Positions 36,927 to 46,696 of a DNA stretch of 64,000 bases are shown piece by piece; the stretch's first letter is position 1; each line of letters begins with the position of its first letter. Origin of the DNA: Streptomyces hygroscopicus. GTDB lineage: Bacteria; Actinomycetota; Actinomycetes; Streptomycetales; Streptomycetaceae. The stretch covers positions 52,691-116,690 of the forward strand of contig NZ_LBMW01000026.1 in the NCBI RefSeq assembly GCF_026168105.1, read 5' to 3'. A program made the translations under genes and the position numbers. The notes beneath the pieces were generated by a model, which saw nothing but the letters and a program-made list of their open reading frames with translations, had not been told where the DNA came from and did no database searches.

Positions 36927-37586
36927 TTGCGGAACCGGACACTGAGCAAGATCGGCACACAGCTGTTGCGTCTGCGCCACGACTCGTCACAGAGCTCACA
37001 GAACCGGGCGGCGCCGGCCGACTACGGACTGGACCACAGGCAGGTCGCCGAATTCGTCGCCGGCACGCTGGACGCGGAGAGCGAGGCGGCGCTCGCCCAT
37101 CAGGTGGCACGGCTGCTGCCCTTCCAATGGACCTGGCCCAACCGGGTCGCGGAGGAGATGTCGCAGATCATGGACCACGTCGGTGATCAGCGCGAGCTGA
37201 TGGCCTGGCTGGATCGGCACCCCGGCTCGCCACGGCTGGTGGCCCGCCTGTACGTCTTCATGGGCCTCCTCGACAGGTACAGCGCGGTGCCCGCGGTCGT
37301 GACCGCGATGCGTGAGTACCGGGAGCGGACACCGTATCCGCCGGGCCTGGAGCCCTACTTGGTGCCTGCCACCGATGACGACACGCTCGCGAGCATTGCT
37401 TTCAAGGTCGAGAAACTGCTCGGCGAGGAGTGGACCCGGGAGGCCGTCGAACTGACCCTGGCCACTGCGGCATGGCTGCAGCAGATCGCGCCGCGCGCGC
37501 GGGAACTCACTCCTGAGGTCGGCGACTTGAACGAGCTGACGGGGCAGGCTCGACAGGATATCCGGGCGGCAGCAGCCGACATCTGA
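36927..37586 (+). CDS. Hypothetical protein, mostly helical
   Basis: 219 aa from a TTG start supported by GGGAGG at 5-6 bases. Soluble, no signal peptide. Features are DYGLDHRQVAEFVAGTLDAE, MSQIMDHVGDQRELMAWLDR and YRERTPYPPGLEPYLVPATD. I do not recognise a family. It lies 29 bases upstream of the next gene on the same strand, so the two may be one unit. Confidence 0.65.
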   Translation: MRNRTLSKIGTQLLRLRHDSSQSSQNRAAPADYGLDHRQVAEFVAGTLDAESEAALAHQVARLLPFQWTWPNRVAEEMSQIMDHVGDQRELMAWLDRHPGSPRLVARLYVFMGLLDRYSAVPAVVTAMREYRERTPYPPGLEPYLVPATDDDTLASIAFKVEKLLGEEWTREAVELTLATAAWLQQIAPRARELTPEVGDLNELTGQARQDIRAAAADI

Positions 37587-37615
37587 ACACGACTGTCGAT
37601 AAGGCGGTAAACGGC

Positions 37616-37978
37616 ATGACGGTGAAACTGAACGCGATGGCGTTCAACCACGCAAAGAAACTGACCGAAGAGGGCCGGATCGTCCTGGACGACCGGGACG
37701 AGTGGAGCGAGCACCGGCCTTCGGCAGCGGACGAGAATGCCTACCTCGAGGAGCACGGATTCAACGAGTACGCCAGGTGGTACCTGGGCATCGATGACGA
37801 GATGGGAGAGGAGACCAAGGGCCGGTACAAGTTCCCCTACGGCGATTTCGAGCGCGTCCACCGCTGCGGTGTGCTCTCTGCCGAGGTACGCGCCGGACAG
37901 CAGAAATACGCGGACATCCAGAACGCCACCGCGCACCTGCACGGACTGCTGGACGGCAGGCGGGCCGGGAACCGGTGA
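37616..37978 (+). CDS. Small conserved actinobacterial protein, unknown function
   Basis: 120 aa. AAGGCGG precedes the ATG. Notable aromatic/charged motifs: NHAKKLTEEGRIVLDDRDEW, YARWYLGIDDEMGEETKGR and YKFPYGDFERVHRCGVLSAE. Soluble, acidic. I have the impression of a widespread streptomycete protein but cannot name a domain. Confidence 0.7.
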   Translation: MTVKLNAMAFNHAKKLTEEGRIVLDDRDEWSEHRPSAADENAYLEEHGFNEYARWYLGIDDEMGEETKGRYKFPYGDFERVHRCGVLSAEVRAGQQKYADIQNATAHLHGLLDGRRAGNR

Positions 37979-38200
37979 CAGCGCCGGAAAAGTGCACCCT
38001 CACCCGGCCCCCGGCGACGGTTCGTCCAGTGACGCTAGGCGTCGTCGCCCCGCTCGCCCTCCGCCTGGGATGGCTCGCTCCGGGGGACGTCCGGGTGCTG
38101 TTCCGTTGCGGTACGCTCGCCCGTCTCGTCCCGCTCGCCCTCGGCCTGCGAGGGTGGGTGGTGTAACCGTCAACAACGGGGGCACACGCGTTCCTGGAGG

Positions 38201-38643
38201 TCACGCCAGGAACATGCCCCTTTTTGGTCCTGGCGGACAGGCCGCGCCAGAGCGCCCCCCTGCACTGGCGCGGCCCCTCAACTCATCAGCGGCTCCCACC
38301 GCTAGACACCGCACGCCCTTCACCCCGGTGAGGACGTACCGTCCCGACTCGTTGCTCCCACCGCGGCGGATGTCGATGGCGTCGATCTCGCCGTCGGGGT
38401 TGTGGCCGCCGTCGTACGGGCCGCCCACGTACGGGGACACCGCGCCCCGGTGTGCCCGGTGCGCGCCAGGGCGTTCTTCAGCCAGTCCAGCTTGTCCCGG
38501 GCCGCCTCGACGTGCCCCTTCTCCAACATCGCCTCGACGTACCCGAAGGCGTAGCCGATCGACTGGTGCTCAAAGGGTGTTCCGCTCGGCGCGGCGATGT
38601 CCCTCAGCTTGCGGAACACCGTGTCGGCCTCGCTGCGCTGCGC
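38201..38643 (-). pseudogene. Truncated, frameshifted gene of unknown family
   Basis: Begins right after an in-frame stop with KAQRSEADTVFRKLRDIAAP, then YAFGYVEAMLEKGHVEAARD and ALARTGHTG. Near 38445 the frame shifts by one base, and reading continues as VSPYVGGPYDGGHNPDGEID and VLTGVKGVRCLAVGAADEL. The 5' part is missing. Both halves look like real protein sequence; the family is unknown to me. Confidence 0.5.
38204..38235. repeat. 8-bp inverted repeat with T-run
   Basis: CGCCAGGA (38204-38211) and TCCTGGCG (38228-38235) flank a stretch with CCCCTTTTT. It may be a terminator for the decayed gene or a leftover element end. Confidence 0.35.
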
Positions 38644-38653
38644 CTTTTAAAGT

Positions 38654-38685
38654 GCCCGGGTGTGAGTCATTACCCGCACCCGGGC
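38654..38685 (-). terminator. Hairpin downstream of the NAD(P)-binding gene
   Basis: GCCCGGGTG and CACCCGGGC form a 9-bp stem about 20 bases past the stop at 38703. Confidence 0.6.
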
Positions 38686-38702
38686 GAGGGCGGAGTGCGG
38701 CG

Positions 38703-39365
38703 TCAGCCGCCGGCCACGGCGCGCACCGCCTCCTCGACCGGGGTGGACCCGCTGATCAGCTCGAGGATGCGCCCGGCGGTCCTGGGCTCGTGGAGCAGGG
38801 CGGCGAGCACCGCAGCCACGTCATCGCGCGGCACCTGGCCGCGGTCGGTGTGCTCGGCGAGCGTGACGCGGCCGCTACCGGGGTCGTCGGTCAGCATCCC
38901 CGGGCGCAGAATCGTCCAGTCCAGTCCCGGACGGGAGGCGATGTCGGCGTCCGCCTCGCCCTTGGCCTTCAGGTAGGCGGCGAACACCGGGTCGGTGCCG
39001 GGCGGCGGCGGGCTGTCCACGCCCATCGCGGAGATCACCAGGAAGCGGCGCATCCCGGCGCGCTCGGCCGCGTCGGCGAGGAGGATGGCCGCGTTCCGGT
39101 CCACCGTCTGCTTGCGGGCCGCGCCGCTGCCCGGTCCGGCGCCCGCGGCGAACAGTGCCGCGTCGGCGCCGCCAAGGTGGCCGGCCACCTCGTCCACCGA
39201 GGCGTGCTCCAGATCGCACACCACCGGTTCCGCGCCGTCCGCGCGCAGGTCGTCGGCGTGGTCTGGGTTGCGGATCAGCCCTGTCACGTTGTCGCCGCGC
39301 GCCGAGAGCAGCCGGGTCAGCCGGCGCGCGATCTTTCCGTGTCCACCCGCGATCACAATGTGCAT
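38703..39365 (-). CDS. NAD(P)H-binding atypical SDR (NmrA-like)
   Basis: 220 aa. The Rossmann motif is IAGGHGKIARRLTRLL, followed by VVCDLEHASVDEV, FLVISAMGVDS and the YLKAKGEAD segment (Tyr-x3-Lys). It resembles YwnB/NmrA-type proteins that sense or use NAD(P)H. Substrate unknown. Followed by a hairpin terminator. Confidence 0.85.
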   Translation of the reverse strand: MHIVIAGGHGKIARRLTRLLSARGDNVTGLIRNPDHADDLRADGAEPVVCDLEHASVDEVAGHLGGADAALFAAGAGPGSGAARKQTVDRNAAILLADAAERAGMRRFLVISAMGVDSPPPPGTDPVFAAYLKAKGEADADIASRPGLDWTILRPGMLTDDPGSGRVTLAEHTDRGQVPRDDVAAVLAALLHEPRTAGRILELISGSTPVEEAVRAVAGG

Positions 39366-39454
39366 GGGGTCATTCTCGCCACACGCGACCGCTCACGCCG
39401 GGCTGCGGGACTGCCGCGGCAGGTCGGTCCCGCGGTTGCCGTAAAGTCGGCGTA

Positions 39455-39479
39455 CTCGCGCACCGCGCTGGTGCGCGAG
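39455..39479 (-). terminator. Hairpin downstream of the UvrA-like gene
   Basis: A perfect 10-bp stem CTCGCGCACC / GGTGCGCGAG with loop GCGCT, about 60 bases after the stop at 39540. Confidence 0.6.
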
Positions 39480-39539
39480 ACCACCCGGGCAGCGGGTCGC
39501 GCCGCAGGTGCTCGGGGATTCGCGATCGCGATTCTGTCG

Positions 39540-42008
39540 TCAGGAGCGCGCGAGCCGGGCCGCGAGATAGGGCGCGGTGGCGCTGCGGCGGGCCCTCGCC
39601 ACCTTGGCCGGCGGGCCCGCCGCGACCACCCGTCCGCCCGCGTCGCCGCCGCCAGGACCGAGGTCGATGACCCAGTCGGCGGTGGCGATCGTGTCCAGGT
39701 CGTGCTCGACGAGGACGACCGTGTTGCCGGCGTCGACGAGCCGGTGCAACTGTCGCAGCAGCAGCGCGATGTCCGAGGGGTGCAGCCCCGCCGTCGGCTC
39801 GTCGAGCAGGTAGAGCGCGTGCCCGCGGCGGGCTCGCTGCAGTTCGGTCGCCAGTTTGATTCGTTGCGCCTCACCGCCGCTGAGTTCCGTCGCGGGCTGA
39901 CCCAGCCGCAGGTACCCCAGTCCCACCTCGCGCAACGTCTCCAGACTGCGGGAGGCGGCCGGGACGGCGGACAGGAACTTGGCGGCGGCGTCGACGGACA
40001 GCGCCAGTACTTCCGCGATGTTCTTGCCGCGGTAGGTGACTTCCAGCGTTTCGGCGTTGTACCGGGCGCCTTCGCAGGTCGGGCACGGCGCGTAGGTGCC
40101 GGGGAGGAACAGCAGTTCCACCGCGACGAAGCCTTCGCCCTGGCAGGTCTCGCACCGCCCTTCGGGCACGTTGAAGGAGAACCGCCCGGCCGAGTAGCCG
40201 CGCGCCCTGGCTTCGTCCGTCGCCGCGTACAGCTTGCGCACCGCGTCGAACATCCCGGTGTACGTGGCCAGGTTGGACCGGGGAGTTCGGCCGATGGGCC
40301 GTTGGTCGACCCGGACCAGCCGGTCGAACGACTCGACCCCCGACGCGTCCTGGACGTCGACCTCCAACTGCGCCTCGTCGGGTTCCTCGGGTACGAGTCC
40401 GAGGTGGCCGCGGACGACCTCGGCGAGCACCTGCGTCACCAGAGTCGACTTTCCGGAACCGGACACGCCCGTCACCGCCGTCAGTACGCAGAGCGGTACG
40501 TCGACGGACACGTCGTGCAGATTGTGGCGGGAGACGCCGCTCAGGTGCAGCCAGCCGTGCGGTGTGCGCGGGCGGTGATCGAGCTGCTGGGCGCGCCCGA
40601 ACAGGTACTGGCTCGTGGCCGACTCCCCGACCCGCTCAAGCCCGGCGACCGGGCCGCTGTACAGCACGTGTCCGCCGCCCTCGCCCGCACCGGGGCCGAT
40701 GTCGACCACCCAGTCCGCCCGCCGTACGACGTCCATGTCGTGCTCCACGACGAACAGCGAGTTGCCCGCCGCCTTGAGGCGGTCCAGCACGTCCAGCAGC
40801 GGTTCCGCGTCAGCCGGGTGCAGGCCGGCGGAGGGTTCGTCGAGGACGTAGACGACACCGAACAGCCCCGAGCGCAGCTGGGTGGCGATCCGCAGGCGCT
40901 GCGCCTCGCCTGGCGACAGGGTCGTCGAGCGGCGCCCGAGGCTGAGATATCCGAGGCCCAGGTCGAGCAGTACGTCGACCCGCGCGACCAGATCGCCGCA
41001 GATCCGGACCGCGACCTCGGTCGTCTCCCCGGACCGGGCGGTCGACGTGGTGGCGTCGGCCTCGGACCGCCCCGCGACGGGCCGCAGCAGCGCCACGACC
41101 TCTGTGAGCGGCATCGCGTTGATCTCGGCGATGGAACGTCCGGCGAAGGTCACGGCGAGCGCCTCGGGCCGCAGTCCGCTGCCGTGACACGCGGGGCAGG
41201 GCACACTCCTGACGAACCGGAGCGCCCGTTCGCGCATCTTCTCGCTCTTGGAGTCGGCGAGGACGTGCATGACGTGCTTGCGGGCGCTCCAGAACTTGCC
41301 CTGGTAGCCGTAGTCGACGCGGTCCTCCTCCGGCTCGATGTACACGGAGGGCTGTTCGTCCGTGTACAGCAGCCAGTCCCGGTCCTTCTTCCTGAGCCGG
41401 CGCCACGGTCGGTCGATGTCGATCCCCAGGCCGCTCACGACACTGCGCAGGTTGGCGCCCTGCCAGGCGCCCGGCCAGGCGGCGATCGCCCCCTCTCGGA
41501 TGCTCAGCGAGGGATCCGGGACGAGCAGGTCCTCGGCGACGTCGTGCACGACGCCCAGTCCGTGGCACTCCGGGCAGGCGCCGGCCGCCGTGTTGGGTGA
41601 GAACGACTCGGCTTCCAGCCGTGCGGCCCGGGGCGGATAGGTGCCGGCGCGGGAGTACAGCATGCGCAGCAGATTGGACAGCGTGGTGAGGGTGCCGACC
41701 GTCGAGCGCGAGCTGGGCGACCCGCGTCGCTGCTGCAGCGCCACGGCCGGTGGCAGTCCGGTGATTTCCTGCACGTGCGGTGCGCCGACCTGTTGCAACA
41801 GCCTTCGGGCGTACGGTGCTACGGACTCGAAGTAGCGCCGCTGGGCCTCCGCGTAGAGCGTGCCGAACGCGAGCGAGGACTTGCCCGAACCGGAGACGCC
41901 GGTGAAGGTGACCATCGCGTCCCGCGGAATGTCGACATCGATGTTCCGCAGGTTGTTCTCACCGGCGCCCCGGACATGCACGAAGGGGTCGGTCGCGTCC
42001 GTGTTCAC
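39540..42008 (-). CDS. UvrA2-like ABC ATPase (excinuclease A paralogue)
   Basis: 822 aa, shorter than UvrA (about 950) because the UvrB-binding domain appears reduced. It keeps two ABC ATPases with Walker A GVSGSGKSS and GVSGSGKST, and signature motifs LSPGEAQR and LSGGEAQR. Zinc-finger Cys sets are CPECHGLG, CPACHGSG and CETCQGEG. UvrA2-type proteins protect against DNA-binding drugs, often in producers, and act without UvrB. It may be a self-resistance gene, but no biosynthetic cluster is visible here. Confidence 0.9.
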   Translation of the reverse strand: MNTDATDPFVHVRGAGENNLRNIDVDIPRDAMVTFTGVSGSGKSSLAFGTLYAEAQRRYFESVAPYARRLLQQVGAPHVQEITGLPPAVALQQRRGSPSSRSTVGTLTTLSNLLRMLYSRAGTYPPRAARLEAESFSPNTAAGACPECHGLGVVHDVAEDLLVPDPSLSIREGAIAAWPGAWQGANLRSVVSGLGIDIDRPWRRLRKKDRDWLLYTDEQPSVYIEPEEDRVDYGYQGKFWSARKHVMHVLADSKSEKMRERALRFVRSVPCPACHGSGLRPEALAVTFAGRSIAEINAMPLTEVVALLRPVAGRSEADATTSTARSGETTEVAVRICGDLVARVDVLLDLGLGYLSLGRRSTTLSPGEAQRLRIATQLRSGLFGVVYVLDEPSAGLHPADAEPLLDVLDRLKAAGNSLFVVEHDMDVVRRADWVVDIGPGAGEGGGHVLYSGPVAGLERVGESATSQYLFGRAQQLDHRPRTPHGWLHLSGVSRHNLHDVSVDVPLCVLTAVTGVSGSGKSTLVTQVLAEVVRGHLGLVPEEPDEAQLEVDVQDASGVESFDRLVRVDQRPIGRTPRSNLATYTGMFDAVRKLYAATDEARARGYSAGRFSFNVPEGRCETCQGEGFVAVELLFLPGTYAPCPTCEGARYNAETLEVTYRGKNIAEVLALSVDAAAKFLSAVPAASRSLETLREVGLGYLRLGQPATELSGGEAQRIKLATELQRARRGHALYLLDEPTAGLHPSDIALLLRQLHRLVDAGNTVVLVEHDLDTIATADWVIDLGPGGGDAGGRVVAAGPPAKVARARRSATAPYLAARLARS

Positions 42009-42121
42009 CGTTCCTGATTACCTGATCGCGCCGCGAACCGCGCGACAGGCGCCGTCACCGGGCCCCGCTCACACGAGCGCTCGGAGAATCCCGGTATGAG
42101 ACGCTCCAGGGAACACTGCCG

Positions 42122-42290
42122 GGCTTGTCGAAAGCCCTGGCGACCGCACTCGCCACGGGGGCAGTCGCCACTGTGAACTCCACCACCTGGAACCTGGCCA
42201 CGTCCCTGAGCACGCCACGCCCAGTGATCGCCATGGTCGGGTCTGTCGCGCTCATGATCGGCTGGCTGATCGTGGACGCGTACGTGCCGT
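42122..42290 (+). pseudogene. Fragment similar to the membrane protein at 27779-28927
   Basis: The frame reads TVNSTTWNLATSLS followed by a hydrophobic stretch ending GWLIVDAYV. It parallels FINSATWNLATALG ... LWIIVDH of the intact gene, including the start LSRALA/LSKALA. Only two membrane helices remain. It is a remnant of a paralogue. Confidence 0.55.
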
Positions 42291-42560
42291 CGGTTGGTGG
42301 TCGTCCGGGTCCGGAGATTCCGCTGATCGGTCGGTGCGTGGTTGTTTCGCCTCGGGGGCCGACGGGGACCCGGACGCAACGCCGCCGGAGCGCCGAAGCT
42401 CCGCCTGGCGGGCCGGCGGCAAATGACCGTTCCATCTGATCCAGGTGAACGGCCCGCAGAGGCGTGCCGGAGCCCCGGACCCGTCGCAGCACTTCCGAGA
42501 GTCAGGCTCTTTGCGCCCTCTCCATCACCGCCACCTGCCGCGACATCAAGGGAAGTCATC

Positions 42561-43739
42561 ATGAAAGCAGCGGTATACGAAGGACCGCGAGCGGTCACAG
42601 TGAAGGACGTACCGGACGCGAAGATCGAACATCCCTGCGACATCATCGTCAAGATCACCACCACCAACATCTGCGGTTCGGACCTGCACATGTACGAGGG
42701 CCGCACCTCGATCGAGTCCGGCCGCACCCTGGGACACGAGAACCTGGGCCAGGTGGTGGAGGTCGGCTCGGCCGTCCGCAAGGTCCAGGTCGGCGAGTAC
42801 GTGGTCCTGCCCTTCAACATCGCCTGCGGCTTCTGCAAGCAGTGCGAGCAGGGCCTGACCAATTACTGCCTGACCATGCAGCCGGAACCGGCCCTCGCGG
42901 GAGCCGCCTACGGATTCGCCGACATGGGCCCCTACCAGGGTGGCCAGGCGGAGCTGCTGCGCGTGCCTTACGGCGACTTCAACGCGCTGCGTCTGGGCGA
43001 GGACGCCGCCGAGCGGCAGACCGACTACGTGATGCTCGCCGACATCTTCCCCACCGGCTATCACGCCACCGAGATGGCCCACGTCAAACCGGGCGACCAG
43101 ACCATCGTCTTCGGGGCCGGTCCGGTTGGGCTGATGGCGACCTATTCCGCCCTCCTCAAGGGCGCCGGCCGCGTCTGGACGGCCGACCACCAGCCCGACC
43201 GGCTGCGGAAGGCGGAGGAGATCGGAGCCATCCCGATCAACACCGCCGAGCAGAACCCGACGGAGGTCGTCAAGGAGGCCACCCTCGGTCTGGGCGCCGA
43301 CAACGGCTGCGAATGCGTCGGCTACCAGGCACACGACCCCCAGGACCACCACGAGGACGCCAGCCTCACGCTCAACGGCCTGATCGACTCGGTCAGGTTC
43401 ACGGGCGACATCGGCGTGGTGGGCGTGTTCCTGCCCGAGGACCCCGGCGGCGCGGAGGCCCAGGGGGAGCTGGAAGCTCAGGGCAAGGTCCCGATCGACT
43501 TCGGGATGATGTGGTTCAAGGGCCAGCGCATGGGGACCGGGCAGGCGCCGGTGAAGAAGTACAACCGGGCGCTGCGGGATCTGATCGCCGGCGGGAAGGC
43601 GAAGCCGAGTTTCGTCGTCTCCCACGAGCTCAGCCTGGACGAGGCCCCCGCTGCCTACGAGCACTTCGACGCCCGTGACGAGGGCTGGACCAAGGTGGTC
43701 CTGCATCCGAACGGACACGGGGACGGCCACAAGCGGTAA
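42561..43739 (+). CDS. Zn-dependent alcohol dehydrogenase, glutathione-independent formaldehyde-dehydrogenase type
   Basis: 392 aa. Catalytic Zn ligands lie in NICGSDLHMYEG and LGHENLGQVV; structural-Zn Cys are in CGFCKQCEQGLTNYC. The coenzyme fold is IVFGAGPVGLMATYSALLKG. The large insert with ECVGYQAHDPQDHHEDAS is typical of Pseudomonas FdhA-like enzymes, which oxidise formaldehyde or other aldehydes with NAD. GGAAG precedes ATG 42561. Confidence 0.9.
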   Translation: MKAAVYEGPRAVTVKDVPDAKIEHPCDIIVKITTTNICGSDLHMYEGRTSIESGRTLGHENLGQVVEVGSAVRKVQVGEYVVLPFNIACGFCKQCEQGLTNYCLTMQPEPALAGAAYGFADMGPYQGGQAELLRVPYGDFNALRLGEDAAERQTDYVMLADIFPTGYHATEMAHVKPGDQTIVFGAGPVGLMATYSALLKGAGRVWTADHQPDRLRKAEEIGAIPINTAEQNPTEVVKEATLGLGADNGCECVGYQAHDPQDHHEDASLTLNGLIDSVRFTGDIGVVGVFLPEDPGGAEAQGELEAQGKVPIDFGMMWFKGQRMGTGQAPVKKYNRALRDLIAGGKAKPSFVVSHELSLDEAPAAYEHFDARDEGWTKVVLHPNGHGDGHKR

Positions 43740-43983
43740 GGAAACCCGAAGGCCGCCGTCCGCCTGTTCCCGGGGATGGGTCCGGCCGACGAGTGGCGAT
43801 CGACCCCGGCTCCACCGGGACTGACGGACGGCGTTTCGCTTGATCTCCGGTCGGACCTGAACCAGGGGCGATCGCCCGCGTCCGGCCCGGTAGAGGGGGT
43901 GTGCGCCCGCCTATCCGCAGCGCACAGGAGGCGGCGGCGCGGCCGACGCGACCTGGCAGGGCGCTCCGGCTAGGCTCACATCC

Positions 43984-46158
43984 GTGACGTGGCTGCGGGC
44001 CTTCGGGGAGGTCGTGCGATCCGGGCTCACGATCGAGGAGACGCGGCTGGAGCCCCTGCTCGCGCTGCGCACGGCCGCTGGGGTGGCGATCGTCATCGGG
44101 CCGACGCTGTGGCTGGTCTCCCCTGCGTATGCCGCGTCCGCCGCCCTCGGCGCCTACTCCGCGGGTGGGGCCACCTTCCAGCGCACCTGGCGTCCACGCA
44201 AGGTGATCGCGCTCGGCGCGGGCGCGGGTCTGGCGCTCAGCACCTTCGTGGGCTACCTGGCGGCTGGGCGGCTCGTGACGTTCCTGCCGCTGCTGGCCGT
44301 ATGGGCCTTTGCCGCGGGGATGGCGTGGGCCGTCGGATCGACCGCTGGGATCGTCGCAGCGACGACCGTGGGCAGCATGCTGGTGACCATCACCTTGCCC
44401 ACGAGCATCGGGCGCGCCCTGGAGCACGCCGGGGTCATCGCACTCGGGGGCGTGACGCAGGCCGTGCTGATCTTGCTGTTCCCGATCCGGCGTTGGGGAG
44501 CGCATCGTGACGCGCTCGCCGACGCCCTGGCCGCCGTGGCGGACTACGCCCGCCGGTTGCGGCACGACCCGACCGCCCCGTTCGACCCGGAGCCGTTGAT
44601 GACGGCCCGGGATGCGGCTGCCGTGACGCCGTCACAGGCTCGCACCCGTCCCCCCGTCCTCCACGGCCCCCGGGGACTCGCCGAGCGCATTCGGCCGGTC
44701 GTCGCGGCGCTCGCCGACCCGGACGTGGGCGCCCCGGCGGAGGGACCCGGGCGGGACCGCGCGCGGGAGTTGCTCGCCGCGGCCGCCGACGTTCTGGATG
44801 CGGTCGCCCGTTCGATCCGCCGGGGCACTCCCGCCGAGGTGCGGCCCGAGAGCATGGACGTCCTGCGCGTCGACGAGGAGCACGAGGTGCTGGAGGGCCC
44901 CGCGCGGCAGGCCGCCGAGCGGCTCGTGGAACTGCTCGGCGAGTCGTTGGAGATCGCCGGGAGCGGCGGCGCGCGCGGGAGGACGCCCACGCCGCCCGGC
45001 CTCGCCGGCGCCCGGTTCCTGGTGCGCCCGACAATGTTCCGGCTGGTCCCGGTCATCGTCCGGGCGGTACGCCGTGAGCTCCGGCGGGACTCGCCCGTGT
45101 TCCGGCACGCCGTCCGCCTGGCGGCGGTGGCCACGCTCGGCTATCTGATCGCCGCCCGGCTCCCCCTGGGCCACGGCTACTGGGCGCCCATCGCCTCGGT
45201 GATGGTGATGCGGCCGGACTTCCACCGGACGTACGCGCGTGCGGTGGCCCGTCTCGCCGGGACCCTGGCGGGGGTCGCGCTCGCCACCGTGATGGTGCGG
45301 GCCCTGGGACCGGATGCCCATGTGTTCGGCGCGCTGGCGGTGGTCTCGGCGGGCCTGTCGTACACGCTGATCCGTACCGGCTACGCCTACTCCCACTGCT
45401 TCACCGCCGCGTACGTCGTCTTCCTGCTCGGCATGGGCGGCCAGGCATGGGAGCAGACGGTCCCGGAGCGGGTGGTGCTCACCCTGCTCGGCGGGATCCT
45501 GGCGATGCTGGCGTACGTGGTGTTCCCCGCATGGGAGACACCCCGGCTGCCGGGCCGGCTTGCGGACTGGCTCGCCGCCAACGGCCGCTATGCGGCCGCG
45601 GTGCTCCGCAACTACGCCGAACCGACCCGGGAGCATCACGCCGACATGCGCAGGGCACTGCTGGAGAGCAGGGAGGCACGTGCCGCCTGGCAGGAGGCAT
45701 ACGACCGGGCAAGGCAGGAACCAGTCCGTCCCAGGGGGCTGACGTCGCGCGAGGCGCAGGAGGCGCAGGAGGCGCTCAAGGGGTTCGGCCGCGCGGCGAT
45801 GCTCATGGAGAGCCACGTTCCGCGGGCCGACAGCCGTGTCGTCCCCGAGGCGGAGCGGTTCGCCGACGCCCTGGAGGCGGACACCGCGCAGGCGGCAGCC
45901 GACGTGCGCGAGCACAGGAATCCGGACTGGGGGCGCGTGGAGGAGGCGCTCCACGCGTGGGAGGGCGCCGCCGGCAATGGGAGCCCAGTCGTGCGGCGCG
46001 AGGCGGAACTGCAGAAGCAAGCCTTGGAGGACCTCGCGACGGCCGTGAGCCGCACACCCCTGGAACGGGACGTCGGCTCTGCTCGCGAGGAGCAGCGAGT
46101 GCGGGCGGCCGCGGCGGCGGAAGGTGACGGATCAGGACCCGCGCACCGGGGTGGGTGA
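43984..46158 (+). CDS. FUSC-family membrane protein (aromatic-acid-exporter type)
   Basis: 724 aa from a GTG. Two blocks of hydrophobic segments (residues about 25-165 and 375-510) surround a soluble helical middle, the FUSC duplication. The second block has the family motif YWAPIASVMVMRPDF and TYARAVARLAGTLAG. The C-terminal 200 residues are charged and helical. Likely an efflux transporter; substrate unknown. A FUSC remnant lies at 36113-36760. Confidence 0.85.
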   Translation: MTWLRAFGEVVRSGLTIEETRLEPLLALRTAAGVAIVIGPTLWLVSPAYAASAALGAYSAGGATFQRTWRPRKVIALGAGAGLALSTFVGYLAAGRLVTFLPLLAVWAFAAGMAWAVGSTAGIVAATTVGSMLVTITLPTSIGRALEHAGVIALGGVTQAVLILLFPIRRWGAHRDALADALAAVADYARRLRHDPTAPFDPEPLMTARDAAAVTPSQARTRPPVLHGPRGLAERIRPVVAALADPDVGAPAEGPGRDRARELLAAAADVLDAVARSIRRGTPAEVRPESMDVLRVDEEHEVLEGPARQAAERLVELLGESLEIAGSGGARGRTPTPPGLAGARFLVRPTMFRLVPVIVRAVRRELRRDSPVFRHAVRLAAVATLGYLIAARLPLGHGYWAPIASVMVMRPDFHRTYARAVARLAGTLAGVALATVMVRALGPDAHVFGALAVVSAGLSYTLIRTGYAYSHCFTAAYVVFLLGMGGQAWEQTVPERVVLTLLGGILAMLAYVVFPAWETPRLPGRLADWLAANGRYAAAVLRNYAEPTREHHADMRRALLESREARAAWQEAYDRARQEPVRPRGLTSREAQEAQEALKGFGRAAMLMESHVPRADSRVVPEAERFADALEADTAQAAADVREHRNPDWGRVEEALHAWEGAAGNGSPVVRREAELQKQALEDLATAVSRTPLERDVGSAREEQRVRAAAAAEGDGSGPAHRGG

Positions 46159-46440
46159 CGAAGTCGGCGACGGGGAGCGCCGCGCCTCCTGGAGCGGGAA
46201 GTAGTCTCCCGGCCGCGACGAGCGCCGCCACACGTACACCGCTGTCGCCATCACGAGGATCAGCCCCGCCAGGATGAGCAGTTCGATCCCCTCGACGTTC
46301 CACCCGAAGGACTTCTCCGCCTCGGCCGTCACGATGAGCACCCTGCGGATGCCGGCAATCAGGCCGACGACGAGGAAAGGCTCCGCGTCGAGGGTCTGGT
46401 TCCTGATGGTGAGGCGGACGGTGTGGAGCAGCTCGGCCAC
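46132..46440 (-). CDS. PsiE-like protein, short at the N-terminus
   Basis: 102 aa from a GTG. TLDAEPFLVVGLIAGIRRVL is the core of the phosphate-starvation-inducible PsiE family, followed by one more membrane segment (LLILAGLILVMATAVYVW). Typical members have about two further N-terminal helices; here an in-frame TAG lies ten codons upstream, so it is truncated or starts late. Its end overlaps the FUSC 3' end by 27 bases in convergent order. Confidence 0.65.
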   Translation of the reverse strand: MAELLHTVRLTIRNQTLDAEPFLVVGLIAGIRRVLIVTAEAEKSFGWNVEGIELLILAGLILVMATAVYVWRRSSRPGDYFPLQEARRSPSPTSSPTPVRGS

Positions 46441-46659
46441 GAAACGCGGAGCGCGGGTCCGGCGCTGCGCCTAAGGCGGCACAGGGGCACCAGCCGCTGC
46501 GGCGGATGAATCGGGATGCCGTTCGCCAGTGCCGTCGAGGATCCGGCTACGAGCTGGGCCCGGGAGCGTACGTCCGTTGCGTTGGCCCAGTGCGTTGACG
46601 CCTTCTGCGACCGCGGTGCCCTGTTCGCCGAGAGCCAGGTCCGAACCGGCCCACACGTA

Positions 46660-46689
46660 GTGAAGGCCCGGTGGATACCGGGCCTTCAC
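46660..46689 (-). terminator. Hairpin terminator of tRNA-fMet
   Basis: A perfect 13-bp stem GTGAAGGCCCGGT / ACCGGGCCTTCAC with loop GGAT, 7 bases past the tRNA 3' end. Confidence 0.85.
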
Positions 46690-46696
46690 GTCTGAG

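Noticed and set aside
37737..41600. A 1287-codon plus-strand frame across the NAD(P)-binding and UvrA-like genes
   Set aside because: Spans several real genes and intergenic hairpins on the opposite strand; composition is that of a shadow frame.
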